A DNA stretch of 64,000 bases, taken from assembly GCF_002940945.1 (NCBI RefSeq), contig NZ_PNFV01000004.1, forward strand, positions 136,662 to 200,661, written 5' to 3'. Below the pieces are notes generated by a model. That model had not been told where the DNA came from. It worked only from the letters and a program-made list of their open reading frames with translations, and made no database searches. This DNA comes from Limosilactobacillus pontis. Its GTDB lineage: Bacteria > Bacillota > Bacilli > Lactobacillales > Lactobacillaceae. Below, in pieces: positions 15,729 to 23,789 of this stretch (position 1 is the stretch's first letter; each line of letters starts with the position of its first letter). The translations under genes were made by a program, and so were the position numbers.

Positions 15729-17372
15729 ATGACCCAGATAAATTTTGGGGATGACTTAACGTCCCAATTGACAAACGAAAAGGGCGCTCAGGCGCGGAAA
15801 CCCTTAAAAACCTGGTTTATCAGTCCAATTAATGTTGAAGGTCAGACCTACTACCTCCATGTTGAAAAGTTAACGGGGCTGTTAGTGATTACTAAAGAGC
15901 TATCCTCCTTCACTGAAGTTTTTGCGGGCGTTCTTTACTCCATGGGGTTCCTGACGGAGAAGCAACAAGACCGTATTTTCGATCGAGTAGTGGATTCCGT
16001 TCAGTATCGTTATAACCCAGATGAAACAAGCTCAATGATTGCGGTATATAAACAATGTATCCACGATCACCAAGCAGAGATTACAAAGGTAACCAAAGCA
16101 GGTGTTCAACTACCGGAAGATATGTTCATGAGTGACCTTTCTCTTTTCCTGATTACGATGCTCGGTGAACAGGGGAGCCAGGTGCTAAACCATTTTTGCC
16201 AAATCGTTAATGAAGAAGTACCGATTAAGGTGGCTAAGCCCCGGTCTGGTGCAAAATATTGCACAGTTAAACCCCGATTTCGTGATCCACGGGACTGGCA
16301 GGAATTTACGGGTGAACTCTCCACAGATAACCCAACTGTTGTAACAGCGATTAAAAAGAATAATCAAAAGATGATCAACCATTTTCTTAAGAGCCGGGAT
16401 GGTGAGATGATTATCAACCATGGGGCAGCCCGCGCTGTGCTGGAGGGTTACCTCAACGACTATTTGCTGCATGAACAGATTCGCTTGGTAACCACTAACT
16501 TAGCATTGGTGAATGTCTATTACTGTTTTATTCTGATGGCTGGGCAGGATGACTTTCCTATCGAGGTTTTCGAACGGTTCTTTACCTTCTTGAGCCGCAC
16601 GGGAATTGTTAGTCAGGCGACGACGCAACACGTTGTGGACAATATGCAGGGTGCATTGGAAACTTTTGATCTTAATTTGGGCGAAACGTCCGGTGATCAA
16701 ATAACCGAACTAAGTGACGATGAGATTGATCAGCTCTTTACTGACCTTCAGGAGTTTAATCATCAAGAAGGTCAAGATAGATCGCAATCCATTCATCCTG
16801 AACGGTTAGGATTAACATATGAAGTTACAGTTACCTTGAATGACTTTAAGCCACTGATGTCGAGGAAGTTTTACATTGCTGGCGATCAGCCGATTGCTAA
16901 TTTGCAAGCAGTGATCATTGAAATATTCCATGGTAATTTTGAACATATGTATGATCTTGTTAATAAACAAAGTGGTGACTATTTTATCCTACCTGATTTT
17001 ATTGATGAGGACTTTCTACCAGGCGGTGGGAAATATAATGTTGTTAATGCCGAAGCAGCGACAGTCTCAATGTTAAATAAAGGCGATCAGCTAGTATTCC
17101 ATTACGATTATGGGGATGACTGGGTATTTAACGTTAAAATTAGTAAAACAGTTGCTAATTATGTTGGCTATCAGCCAATTGTGGTGGATGCCCATGGTTA
17201 TGGCATCATTGAAGGAATTGGCGGTGTTGGTGGATTAGAAAATTATTACCAAGACTACCTGCATGGTCGGGTTGATCCGGCAATTAAAGAATGGCTCGGT
17301 GGTGAATTAATTGACCTGGATAAGGTTGATATTAATGAACTTAATCACCAGTTGCGGATACTTGAAGAATGA
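15729..17372 (+). CDS. pRiA4b ORF-3-like domain protein with long N-terminal extension
   Basis: 547 residues with AAAGGAG before the ATG. The C-terminal 190 residues (from about LGLTYEVTVTLNDFKPLMSRKFYI) match the plasmid pRiA4b ORF-3 fold: a beta strand pair, the NLQAVIIEIFHGNFEHMYDL helix, then HYDYGDDWVFNVKI and a closing GYGIIEGIGG segment. The N-terminal 340 residues are helical and not recognised. Proteins with this domain occur on plasmids, in phages and next to insertion sequences; their function is not established. The gene stands alone between the CPBP terminator and rclA. Confidence 0.7.
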   Translation: MTQINFGDDLTSQLTNEKGAQARKPLKTWFISPINVEGQTYYLHVEKLTGLLVITKELSSFTEVFAGVLYSMGFLTEKQQDRIFDRVVDSVQYRYNPDETSSMIAVYKQCIHDHQAEITKVTKAGVQLPEDMFMSDLSLFLITMLGEQGSQVLNHFCQIVNEEVPIKVAKPRSGAKYCTVKPRFRDPRDWQEFTGELSTDNPTVVTAIKKNNQKMINHFLKSRDGEMIINHGAARAVLEGYLNDYLLHEQIRLVTTNLALVNVYYCFILMAGQDDFPIEVFERFFTFLSRTGIVSQATTQHVVDNMQGALETFDLNLGETSGDQITELSDDEIDQLFTDLQEFNHQEGQDRSQSIHPERLGLTYEVTVTLNDFKPLMSRKFYIAGDQPIANLQAVIIEIFHGNFEHMYDLVNKQSGDYFILPDFIDEDFLPGGGKYNVVNAEAATVSMLNKGDQLVFHYDYGDDWVFNVKISKTVANYVGYQPIVVDAHGYGIIEGIGGVGGLENYYQDYLHGRVDPAIKEWLGGELIDLDKVDINELNHQLRILEE

Positions 17373-17443
17373 GATGAAAGTCTCTATACACGACTGGAAA
17401 TTATTTCAGGAGCTCCATAGTAGTCACGTCAATCTCCCTATAG

Positions 17444-17449
17444 TATAAT
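17444..17449 (+). promoter_or_regulatory. probable -10 box of rclA
   Basis: TATAAT 36 bases before the start codon, inside the small dyad AGTATA-A-TATACT. No good -35 box is visible, which fits an activator-dependent promoter. Confidence 0.45.
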
Positions 17450-17485
17450 ATACTTATAAAAAGTAAGTAAAAGGAGAGCCCCATT

Positions 17486-18802
17486 ATGCAGACAGTGAAA
17501 AATATCATTATTGGTTTTGGTAAGGGTGGTAAAACACTAGCCAAGTTTCTTGCTCAAAAGGGCGAAGAAGTATTAGTTGTCGAAAAGTCTAAGCAAATGT
17601 ATGGTGGTACTTGTATTAACATTGCCTGCCTACCATCTAAGCGGTTAATCATTGAAGCAGCTAATGGTGTGGACTTTGTTGAAGCCGTCGACGGTAAGAA
17701 TGATATGACTGCCATGTTGCGAAACAAGAATTATCATATGCTAGCTGATGAAAAAACAGTAACGGTGTTGGATGGAACGGCTCGTTTTACTAGTAACCAT
17801 CAAATTGCGGTTACCACTGATGATGGGGTTCAAGAATTTACCGGTGAGCGTATTTTTATTAATACAGGTGCGCAGCCGATTATTCCAAATATCCCGGGCT
17901 TACAAGAAAGTTCTGCCGTTCTAGATTCGACGGCAGCCATGGAACAAACTTCACTGCCTCAGCGCTTGGTTATCATTGGCGGCGGATATATTGGCTTAGA
18001 ATTTGCTTCTATGTTTGCTACGTATGGTTCTAAAGTGACCGTTCTGGATAATCATTCTGACATTCTTCCACGAGAAGATGATGATATTCGGGAAGCAGTC
18101 AAGCAGGATTTACAGCAAGCAGGCATTGAATTGGTGTTAAATGCACAGGTAAATCAAGTCGCGGATCATGTGGTTACCTATGAACAAACTGACAGTCGCC
18201 ACGAGATTACTGCAGACCGAATTCTTGTTGCTACTGGTCGGCATGCTAATACTGCAGAATTAGGATTGGAGAATACTGATATTCAATTAGACCCACGTGG
18301 TAACGTAATTGTTGATGACTATCTCAAAACAAACGTTGATAATGTATGGGCAATCGGTGACGTTAAGGGCGGTCCTCAATTTACCTATATTTCTCTGGAT
18401 GACTTTCGGATTATTCGTGATCAACTATATGGGGATGGTCAACGCCGCATTAGTAATCGGATTAACGTACCAACCACCGCATTCATTACGCCACCGTTGT
18501 CGCAAGTCGGCTTGACGGAAAAAGAAGCCACAAAACGTAACGTCAAGTACAAATTGAAGAAACTACCCGTGGCAGCGATCCCCAAAGCACGTGTCCTTAA
18601 GGATCCCCGAGGATTATTTAAGGCGCTGATTGATCCTGACAATGGTGAGATCCTGGGTGCAACTTTGTACGGCCCAGAAAGTCACGAATTGATTAATACG
18701 ATCTCACTGGCTATTAATAATCACATTCCAGCTAAAGTATTGGCTGAACAAATCTACACACATCCGACGATGACGGAAGCGTTCAATGACCTATTTAAAT
18801 AA
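17486..18802 (+). CDS. rclA: RclA-type flavin disulfide reductase (reactive-chlorine/copper stress)
   Basis: 438 residues in the pyridine-nucleotide disulfide oxidoreductase class I family. The FAD Rossmann motif is IIGFGKGGKTLAKFLA, followed by the redox pair C43-x4-C48 in GGTCINIACLPSK. The second nucleotide-binding motif IIGGGYIGLEFAS lies near residue 165, and the FAD motif VWAIGDVKGG near 290. The text AMLRNKNYHMLAD and QFTYISLDDFRIIRDQL closely follows E. coli RclA, better than lipoamide dehydrogenase or mercuric reductase. RclA reduces copper(II) and protects against hypochlorous acid; it is active in related lactobacilli. No rclR-like regulator is adjacent. FAD and NAD(P)H binding are sequence-based; the physiological role is from the family. 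Confidence 0.88.
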   Translation: MQTVKNIIIGFGKGGKTLAKFLAQKGEEVLVVEKSKQMYGGTCINIACLPSKRLIIEAANGVDFVEAVDGKNDMTAMLRNKNYHMLADEKTVTVLDGTARFTSNHQIAVTTDDGVQEFTGERIFINTGAQPIIPNIPGLQESSAVLDSTAAMEQTSLPQRLVIIGGGYIGLEFASMFATYGSKVTVLDNHSDILPREDDDIREAVKQDLQQAGIELVLNAQVNQVADHVVTYEQTDSRHEITADRILVATGRHANTAELGLENTDIQLDPRGNVIVDDYLKTNVDNVWAIGDVKGGPQFTYISLDDFRIIRDQLYGDGQRRISNRINVPTTAFITPPLSQVGLTEKEATKRNVKYKLKKLPVAAIPKARVLKDPRGLFKALIDPDNGEILGATLYGPESHELINTISLAINNHIPAKVLAEQIYTHPTMTEAFNDLFK

Positions 18803-18875
18803 GATCAAAATTATATTAGTTGGATAAAGTCCTAACTAGATAAGGGATTTTGGTAAACAAAATTACCTAAGTAAA

Positions 18876-18911
18876 AGCGTGACCATAGTTTTTTCAAACC
18901 GTGGCCACGCT
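18876..18911. terminator. bidirectional terminator between rclA and the YfcC-type gene
   Basis: AGCGTGACCA pairs with TGGCCACGCT; A and T runs on the two sides allow use by both convergent genes. Confidence 0.65.
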
Positions 18912-18931
18912 ATTTTAAATGGTATAACTTT

Positions 18932-20446
18932 CTATAACATTGTCAGCACTGCTAGGTATACGCAGGTAACAAGGATGAGTAATAGGATAAACTTGTAAAC
19001 CCACTTCCAGTAAACCGTAATGGGGATCCGTGAAAGAGCTAAGGCGCCGACTAACATTCCTGCCGTTGGGGTCACCGCAGTAATCAAACCGGTCGCTGCC
19101 TGGTATGAGGTAACAAGTACGCTGCCATCCACGTGGGCAAAGTGGGCTAGTGATCCCATGATGCCCATCGTGGCTGCAGCCAAACCAGAACTAGAAGGAA
19201 TCAGGAAGGATAGGATAATAAAGAAGATAAAGGCAAAGATGATAAAGGCGGCTTTTGGCATTCCGCTCAATGATAATTCACCCCAGTGAAGGATCGTTCC
19301 TGTGATCTTACCATTGTTCATCACTACCTGGATCCCCCGGGCAACGGCAACAATAATGGCAACGTTTAGCAGTTCACACATTCCCTTCATAAAGGAATCA
19401 ACAAAATTAGCTTCCTTGATATGACCAACAAACATGATTACCACTGACATGAATAGGAACAGCATCGTGATCTCATTGAAGTACCAGCTACCCAGTGCGG
19501 TCATGTCCGCACCTAAGAAGTTACCCAAGAATGGCACACTGGTCAGCCACTTGGTAAAGGTGTCAAAAAACGTCCAGGATTTATTAATGCTGGTCCATGG
19601 TACTAGACCAACAATCATAATGATAAAAGTTAGAGCAAAAACGACTAGAACATGTTTCTGAACCTTCGTTAACGGTTGCGGTTTACTGCTTCGCTCCGCA
19701 ACTTCAAAGAATTTCATATCCGCTTTCCGTTGTTTATAAACCAGGGATTTCGTTGGATCTTGCTTAATCTTGTTCGCATAGTGGAGAATAAAACCAATGG
19801 TTAGGGCGGTCACAATCACCAAAAGGATAATCCGTGAGCCGAGGCCTGAGCCTGGGGATATTTTAATGATTCCGGAAGCAACCCCGGTTGAGAACGGGTT
19901 AACTGTTGAGGCTAAATCTCCAACCCGGGTCCCCAGGATAATTATCCCGGCTGCGACAAGGGAGTCATAGCCAACTCCCATCATGATCGGCACGATCAAT
20001 GGGAAGAAGGCTAGGGTCTCTTCACCCATTCCATAGGTGGATCCACCGATAGCGAAGATAATGGTCAAAATAACGATTAGCCGTTTTTCGTGCCCCTTGG
20101 AATTGGTAACAATGGACCGAATGCCGTCATCTAGAGCACCAGTCTTATTTACAACGCCCAAAAAGCCACCAATGACCAGGATAAAGAGGGCAATGTCGAT
20201 TGCTCCCGTGGTGGCTTTGTTACCGATCATCCCAATAATCGGTGCCATGAAGACATCCCAGATTCCCTGAGGATGGGAGGCAACCGTGTGATAGGTCCCG
20301 GAAATCATGTTTCCAGCGGAATCAACCTGATATTCACCGGCAGGAACAATCCAGGTTAGGACAGCAATCAGTACGATCAGCATAAATAAAATCGTAAATG
20401 CTGACGGCATATGGAATTTATGGTTAGTTTTTACTTGCTTCTCCAT
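18932..20446 (-). CDS. YfcC-family membrane transporter (amino-acid/C4-dicarboxylate-like)
   Basis: 504 residues with about twelve hydrophobic segments, starting MEKQVKTNHKFHMPSAFTILF after a GAGGTG six bases upstream. The start fits YfcC/DcuC-superfamily carriers, with a WIVPAGEY segment after the first helix, the GGSTYGMGEETLAF motif and the C-terminal PSSSGLAAATMG motif. Related proteins move arginine/ornithine or other amino acids and peptides. It is downstream of, and probably co-transcribed with, an M20 deacylase gene (10-base gap), which suggests uptake of an N-acylated or peptide-bound amino acid whose hydrolysis is done by the neighbour. Substrate is inferred. Confidence 0.8.
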   Translation of the reverse strand: MEKQVKTNHKFHMPSAFTILFMLIVLIAVLTWIVPAGEYQVDSAGNMISGTYHTVASHPQGIWDVFMAPIIGMIGNKATTGAIDIALFILVIGGFLGVVNKTGALDDGIRSIVTNSKGHEKRLIVILTIIFAIGGSTYGMGEETLAFFPLIVPIMMGVGYDSLVAAGIIILGTRVGDLASTVNPFSTGVASGIIKISPGSGLGSRIILLVIVTALTIGFILHYANKIKQDPTKSLVYKQRKADMKFFEVAERSSKPQPLTKVQKHVLVVFALTFIIMIVGLVPWTSINKSWTFFDTFTKWLTSVPFLGNFLGADMTALGSWYFNEITMLFLFMSVVIMFVGHIKEANFVDSFMKGMCELLNVAIIVAVARGIQVVMNNGKITGTILHWGELSLSGMPKAAFIIFAFIFFIILSFLIPSSSGLAAATMGIMGSLAHFAHVDGSVLVTSYQAATGLITAVTPTAGMLVGALALSRIPITVYWKWVYKFILLLILVTCVYLAVLTML

Positions 20447-20456
20447 TTGGTTCACC

Positions 20457-21608
20457 TCAATCGGCAAAGAATTCCTTAGCTACTTGTTTGTAAAAGTCAA
20501 CGGACTTATGAAAGATGTCAATTTCAACGTACTCATCGGTTTGGTGTTGCGTATTGTTGCCTGGCCCAATTTCAGCAATCGTAAAGTTGCCTTTACCATG
20601 TAAGAATTCCGACCCATCAGAGGCACCAGCTTGACCAATTGCTTTTACTGGGCCATCAAAGATTTCATCATGAACCTTTTCCATCAGCTTAATCAATGGG
20701 GCATCCTTATTCCCCGGCATAGCTTCTTCGGGGAAGCTATAACGAATACTCAGATTGTAACCAGGCTTTTGGTTAAGTTTGTCCACTAATTTATTTAAGG
20801 CATTGAAAACCACCTTGTTTGGGTATTCTGGAATGGTTCGGATATTACCCTTAATGATTGCCTTGGCGGGAACAGAATTGATCTGGGAGCCGCCTTGAAA
20901 TACGGATTGGACGTGTGTCAGCCTGCCTAAGATTGGGTTAACCTTATCAAACTTTGCCATCAGTGGCTTAACCTGGGTAGCGAAGTCCACCAAGTGATCA
21001 ATCGCATTAATGCCATTTTGGGGTTGGGAACTGTGAGCCTGTTTCCCAACCGATGTCACAATATAGTCAACGACCCCCTTAGAGGTGTAACCAATTTCGG
21101 ACATGTTGTTACCGGGTTCAGCAATAATCAAGCCGGCCAATCCATCGGCATACCCTTGCTTAGTTAACTGGGCGGCGCCGTATTCACCGGTTTCTTCACC
21201 AACGGTACATAATAGGCGGATCTTACCAGGGACGCTATTGTTATCGAGCATGTCGAGCATGGCAATAATTAGGGCTGCTAAGCCGCTCTTCATATCTGTT
21301 GCGCCACGACCATAGAGTTTACCTTCCTTAATCGTGGCCTTGAATGGATCGAATGACCATTGACTAGCGTCCCCTTCAGAGACAACATCCTCATGTCCAG
21401 AAAAGCCTAACATTCGCTCACCAGAACCAATTGTGATAACCAGGTTATCACGGCCAGGGGCATATTGAACGCGGTCGATCTGGACACCCTGATCCTCATA
21501 TGGCTTGAATAGTGATTCAATGTAGTCGGCAACTTCTGCTTCGTTATCATTAACCGATTTGATAGAAATTAATTTTGAAAGAATTGCGATTTGCTTATCC
21601 TTTTCCAT
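20457..21608 (-). CDS. M20-family ArgE/DapE-type deacylase/peptidase
   Basis: 383 residues from ATG 21606-21608 (GAGGGG seven bases upstream). M20 features are visible: FSGHEDVV (metal-binding His), GRGATDMKSGLAAL (bridging Asp), CTVGEETGEYGA (catalytic and metal Glu), IIAEPGNN and, near the C-terminus, GASDGSEFLH. The dimerisation domain lies between about 180 and 290. The family removes acyl groups or C-terminal residues from amino-acid derivatives using two zinc ions. It is the promoter-proximal gene of a two-gene unit with the YfcC-type carrier. ArgE and DapE cannot be distinguished from sequence alone; there are no arginine or lysine biosynthesis genes nearby. Confidence 0.85.
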   Translation of the reverse strand: MEKDKQIAILSKLISIKSVNDNEAEVADYIESLFKPYEDQGVQIDRVQYAPGRDNLVITIGSGERMLGFSGHEDVVSEGDASQWSFDPFKATIKEGKLYGRGATDMKSGLAALIIAMLDMLDNNSVPGKIRLLCTVGEETGEYGAAQLTKQGYADGLAGLIIAEPGNNMSEIGYTSKGVVDYIVTSVGKQAHSSQPQNGINAIDHLVDFATQVKPLMAKFDKVNPILGRLTHVQSVFQGGSQINSVPAKAIIKGNIRTIPEYPNKVVFNALNKLVDKLNQKPGYNLSIRYSFPEEAMPGNKDAPLIKLMEKVHDEIFDGPVKAIGQAGASDGSEFLHGKGNFTIAEIGPGNNTQHQTDEYVEIDIFHKSVDFYKQVAKEFFAD

Positions 21609-21889
21609 AAGAGCCCCTCCCAATAGCTGTTGATGCTAATAACTTTATTCATGTCACTATTTAGTCAATATGATATCTATATATCAATAAGAGAACAAAT
21701 CAATACACAAAAAACTATTAATATTATTTAGCAGCCATGATCGTTCATCTATTTGGCACGATTCATTTAAGAAGATTCAGCCTATTGCGTTACCAAGTAT
21801 AGTAATCATGGGAGCAGGATACATATCAGAGTCACCACACAAAATCTGCATCATGGGAACTAACTCGTTGTGAACTTGATGGCTATTTG

Positions 21890-21905
21890 TATTTCCCGGG
21901 AAATA
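21890..21905. repeat. 16-bp perfect palindrome TATTTCCCGGGAAATA (copy 1 of 4)
   Basis: Perfect palindrome 100 bases upstream of the XRE gene. Related copies are at 26403, 31305 and 34918. Confidence 0.6.
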
Positions 21906-21912
21906 TTGCTGG

Positions 21913-21944
21913 CGGGTAATTGGCGGTTTCCTGACGGGTAATTG
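21913..21944. promoter_or_regulatory. two CGGGTAATTG direct repeats 22 bp apart
   Basis: CGGGTAATTG at 21913-21922 and 21935-21944. The period of two helical turns is typical of direct-repeat operators such as those of LytTR regulators; the XRE gene starts 60 bases further on. Confidence 0.4.
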
Positions 21945-22004
21945 TCGTGGCAATTAGCCATAGAACTCTTATCATAGAGGTAGAATTTAAGGAGATGAGA
22001 ATCT

Positions 22005-22508
22005 ATGGTAAAAAATAAGATCAAAGAGCTACGGACAGCATGTCACTTGTCACAGGAGCAGCTGGCGGAAAAGGCCCAGGTATCGGTGCGGACAATTCAA
22101 CGGCTAGAGGCCGGGGATGATGCCAGCATTTCAACGTTAAACTTGGTTGCGGGGGCACTGGGTGTCGCGGTCGGCGACCTCTTTCCACATACTGATACTA
22201 CGCAGGAGCAGCAGGAGAAGATCCAATCGGCGGATGAACAGTTGCAATACCAGCTTCAGGCTCGCCATGATGAGTTTCGGACCTTTAAGCACCTTTACTC
22301 AGCAATTTTTATCATTGTAATGTTGGCGTGGGGAGCATTATTTCCCTTGGTACACAATGACATCTATTCTTCTTTAATGGGTATTTTATGGATTGGTGCC
22401 TGGATTATGATGGGACCGTTAAAGAAATGTCTAATAATCAAGAAGATCGATCCTAAACTTGATCACAAGTTTCCACTAACGGCCAGCCGGGTCGATAAGG
22501 ACAAGTAG
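22005..22508 (+). CDS. XRE-family regulator with two membrane segments
   Basis: 167 residues. Residues 1-60 form a standard Cro/CI HTH (IKELRTACHLSQEQLAEKAQVSVRTIQRLE). A linker follows, then two hydrophobic segments (LYSAIFIIVMLAWGALFPLV and LMGILWIGAWIMM). Membrane-anchored XRE proteins of this design are common in lactobacilli and often regulate a neighbouring membrane or export gene. The repeats just upstream may be its own operators. No target gene is adjacent. AAGGAGATGAG precedes the ATG. Confidence 0.8.
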   Translation: MVKNKIKELRTACHLSQEQLAEKAQVSVRTIQRLEAGDDASISTLNLVAGALGVAVGDLFPHTDTTQEQQEKIQSADEQLQYQLQARHDEFRTFKHLYSAIFIIVMLAWGALFPLVHNDIYSSLMGILWIGAWIMMGPLKKCLIIKKIDPKLDHKFPLTASRVDKDK

Positions 22509-22521
22509 CAATAACCTACTG

Positions 22522-22530
22522 TGCTATACT
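22522..22530 (+). promoter_or_regulatory. extended -10 promoter (TGCTATACT)
   Basis: TG-n-TATACT about 95 bases before the 87-residue ORF, just after the XRE gene; likely promoter for the three small genes that follow. Confidence 0.4.
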
Positions 22531-22624
22531 TAATTGAGTGAAAGTAACATCGGGTAAAGATATTTTCCAGGAAACGATCGGGAATTATTGCTGACACTAA
22601 TAATTACGAGAAGAGACTGATTGG

Positions 22625-22888
22625 ATGCGTGAAATACCAATTAAACAAGCCAAAGCGATTCTCAAGCGAGCGTTAAAAGGAACGACCGTTCAGCGGATCT
22701 GTCTGCTGACCAAGAAGAAGGATCGTTCCTTGACAATCGAAACCCGGGATGGGACCTTAACCTTGATTGAGCAAGGTTATGTTGTCGCCACTCAGATCTA
22801 TCGGTTGCCAGGCGGGAAAGCTAAGCATGCGGTGACAACGGCATTTAAGCGAGAATTTCCGCGTAGTCATCGGGTGTACCTGAGCTAA
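22625..22888 (+). CDS. small basic protein of unknown function
   Basis: 87 residues, strongly basic. It begins with a helix (IKQAKAILKRALKG) and continues as alternating strands (RSLTIETRDGTLTLIEQGYVVATQIYRL) with a basic tail ending in KREFPRSHRVYL. No family recognised. It is 16 bases before a RelE/ParE-like candidate toxin gene, so an antitoxin-like role is possible, although antitoxins are usually acidic. The ribosome site is weak, which makes the start less certain. Confidence 0.5.
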   Translation: MREIPIKQAKAILKRALKGTTVQRICLLTKKKDRSLTIETRDGTLTLIEQGYVVATQIYRLPGGKAKHAVTTAFKREFPRSHRVYLS

Positions 22889-22904
22889 ATAATAGGAGGA
22901 GAAA

Positions 22905-23225
22905 ATGCAAGTGGAGTTTTATGAACGCGGCTGCAAGTCCTTCTTTAAGAAACATCAACGCCAGCGAGAAGGCGTGGAGAAAATGATTGGTACTGCTATT
23001 GCCAGAGAAGCTTCAACAGGGATGACTAAGGTTAAGCTGGCGACTAGGAAGAAGGTTGCCGGGCAAAGTGTCTATGAGTTTCGGCTGAATCTTGGGAAAA
23101 TTGGCTCTGCTAGAGTAGCGTTTATGGTGAAACAAGATCGGGCAATTGTATATTTCATCAGTAGTCACCTGCAGAAGACGACATTCAGCCACGAATTTGA
23201 TCAGATTATTGCGAGAATTGTCTAG
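22905..23225 (+). CDS. RelE/ParE-like fold protein, candidate toxin
   Basis: 106 residues behind a strong AGGAGG site. The order helix-helix-strand-strand-strand fits the RelE/ParE fold: FFKKHQRQREGVEKMI, then VYEFRLNLGKIGSARVAFMV (the usual 'yElR...yRvaf' core), then AIVYFISSHLQKTTFSHEFDQII, the counterpart of the 'HgF-KKt' tail of HigB/RelE-type toxins. The spaces between the three small genes are short (16 and 22 bases). A classic HTH antitoxin is missing on both sides, so the toxin role is tentative. Confidence 0.5.
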   Translation: MQVEFYERGCKSFFKKHQRQREGVEKMIGTAIAREASTGMTKVKLATRKKVAGQSVYEFRLNLGKIGSARVAFMVKQDRAIVYFISSHLQKTTFSHEFDQIIARIV

Positions 23226-23247
23226 TAATGGTGAGGAGAACTTTGAA

Positions 23248-23454
23248 ATGAGCAAATACAATCAATTGTGGAAGTGTATTGCCGATAGCGGACAGGATCA
23301 GTTAATGATCCCTTTTAGTGAGGTTGAAAGGGTAACAGGTGTTCCACTTGACCACTCTTTTTTGCAGTACAAGAAGGAGCTACTGGACTATGGTTATCAG
23401 GTTGATCACATTTACCTAAAGAAGCAGCAGATTCAGGTTAGTCGAACTAAATAA
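23248..23454 (+). CDS. small acidic protein of unknown function, last gene of the trio
   Basis: 68 residues from ATG 23248, preceded by GGTGAGGAG; an upstream in-frame ATG would overlap the previous gene and has no ribosome site. The text (LWKCIADSGQDQLMIPFSEVERVTGVPLDHSFLQYKKELLDYGY in two parts) reads like a widespread small Firmicutes family in which a W..I....D....F.EIE..TG..IDHSFL core is conserved, with no known function. If the previous gene is a toxin this may be its partner, which would be an unusual order. Confidence 0.55.
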   Translation: MSKYNQLWKCIADSGQDQLMIPFSEVERVTGVPLDHSFLQYKKELLDYGYQVDHIYLKKQQIQVSRTK

Positions 23455-23462
23455 TAGGAAAG

Positions 23463-23496
23463 AGCCAGTCGCCGGGATTACCGGGGCTGGCTTTTT
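23463..23496 (+). terminator. rho-independent terminator of the small-gene trio
   Basis: AGCCAG...GCCGG / CCGG...CTGGCT hairpin followed by TTTTT, nine bases after the last stop codon. Confidence 0.85.
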
Positions 23497-23617
23497 AGTA
23501 TATTTAAAATCTGAAATTAACAGGAAGCGTTAATAATACTTGCCTTAAGATTCACAAACTTGGGATTTAAGTCCTAACATATAAAAAGATAAATTAACTT
23601 AGAATAGCAATTACATT

Positions 23618-23645
23618 ATTATTCTATACTAATGTATAGAATAAT
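23618..23645. promoter_or_regulatory. perfect 28-bp dyad upstream of the SDR/KdgT operon
   Basis: ATTATTCTATAC and GTATAGAATAAT, perfect 12-base arms around TAAT. Size and symmetry fit a dimeric repressor operator (GntR, LacI or IclR type). Confidence 0.5.
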
Positions 23646-23662
23646 ATACCATTAATGGGCCT

Positions 23663-23696
23663 AAAGACTTATAAAAATACATTATTATAAGTCTTT
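23663..23696. promoter_or_regulatory. second perfect dyad upstream of the SDR/KdgT operon
   Basis: AAAGACTTATAA and TTATAAGTCTTT, perfect 12-base arms with a 10-base spacer. It may be an operator or a leader hairpin. Confidence 0.45.
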
Positions 23697-23731
23697 ATGG
23701 ATTAATTACTTTATAAGTGATAATATCGGCT

Positions 23732-23745
23732 TGTAAACGTTTACA
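23732..23745. promoter_or_regulatory. catabolite-response element (cre) for CcpA
   Basis: TGTAAACGTTTACA is a perfect palindrome that fits the cre consensus TGWAANCGNTNWCA at every position. It lies 45 bases before the SDR start codon, so glucose repression of the operon is expected. Confidence 0.85.
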
Positions 23746-23789
23746 CAATAATTTAATGAAATACCTAATGTTCAGAAGAGGTGAGATAA

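Larger units (their letters stand above)
21609..22004. other. 396-base divergent intergenic region
   Basis: It carries the leader of the minus-strand peptidase gene, with a dyad TGATAT-CTAT-ATATCA at 21671-21686, and the upstream region of the XRE regulator, with the CCCGGG palindrome and paired CGGGTAATTG repeats listed separately. No ORF. Confidence 0.6.

Noticed and set aside
17486-18802. Mercuric reductase or dihydrolipoamide dehydrogenase
   Set aside because: No metal-binding N-terminal domain or C-terminal Cys pair, no PDH genes nearby, and the text matches RclA better.
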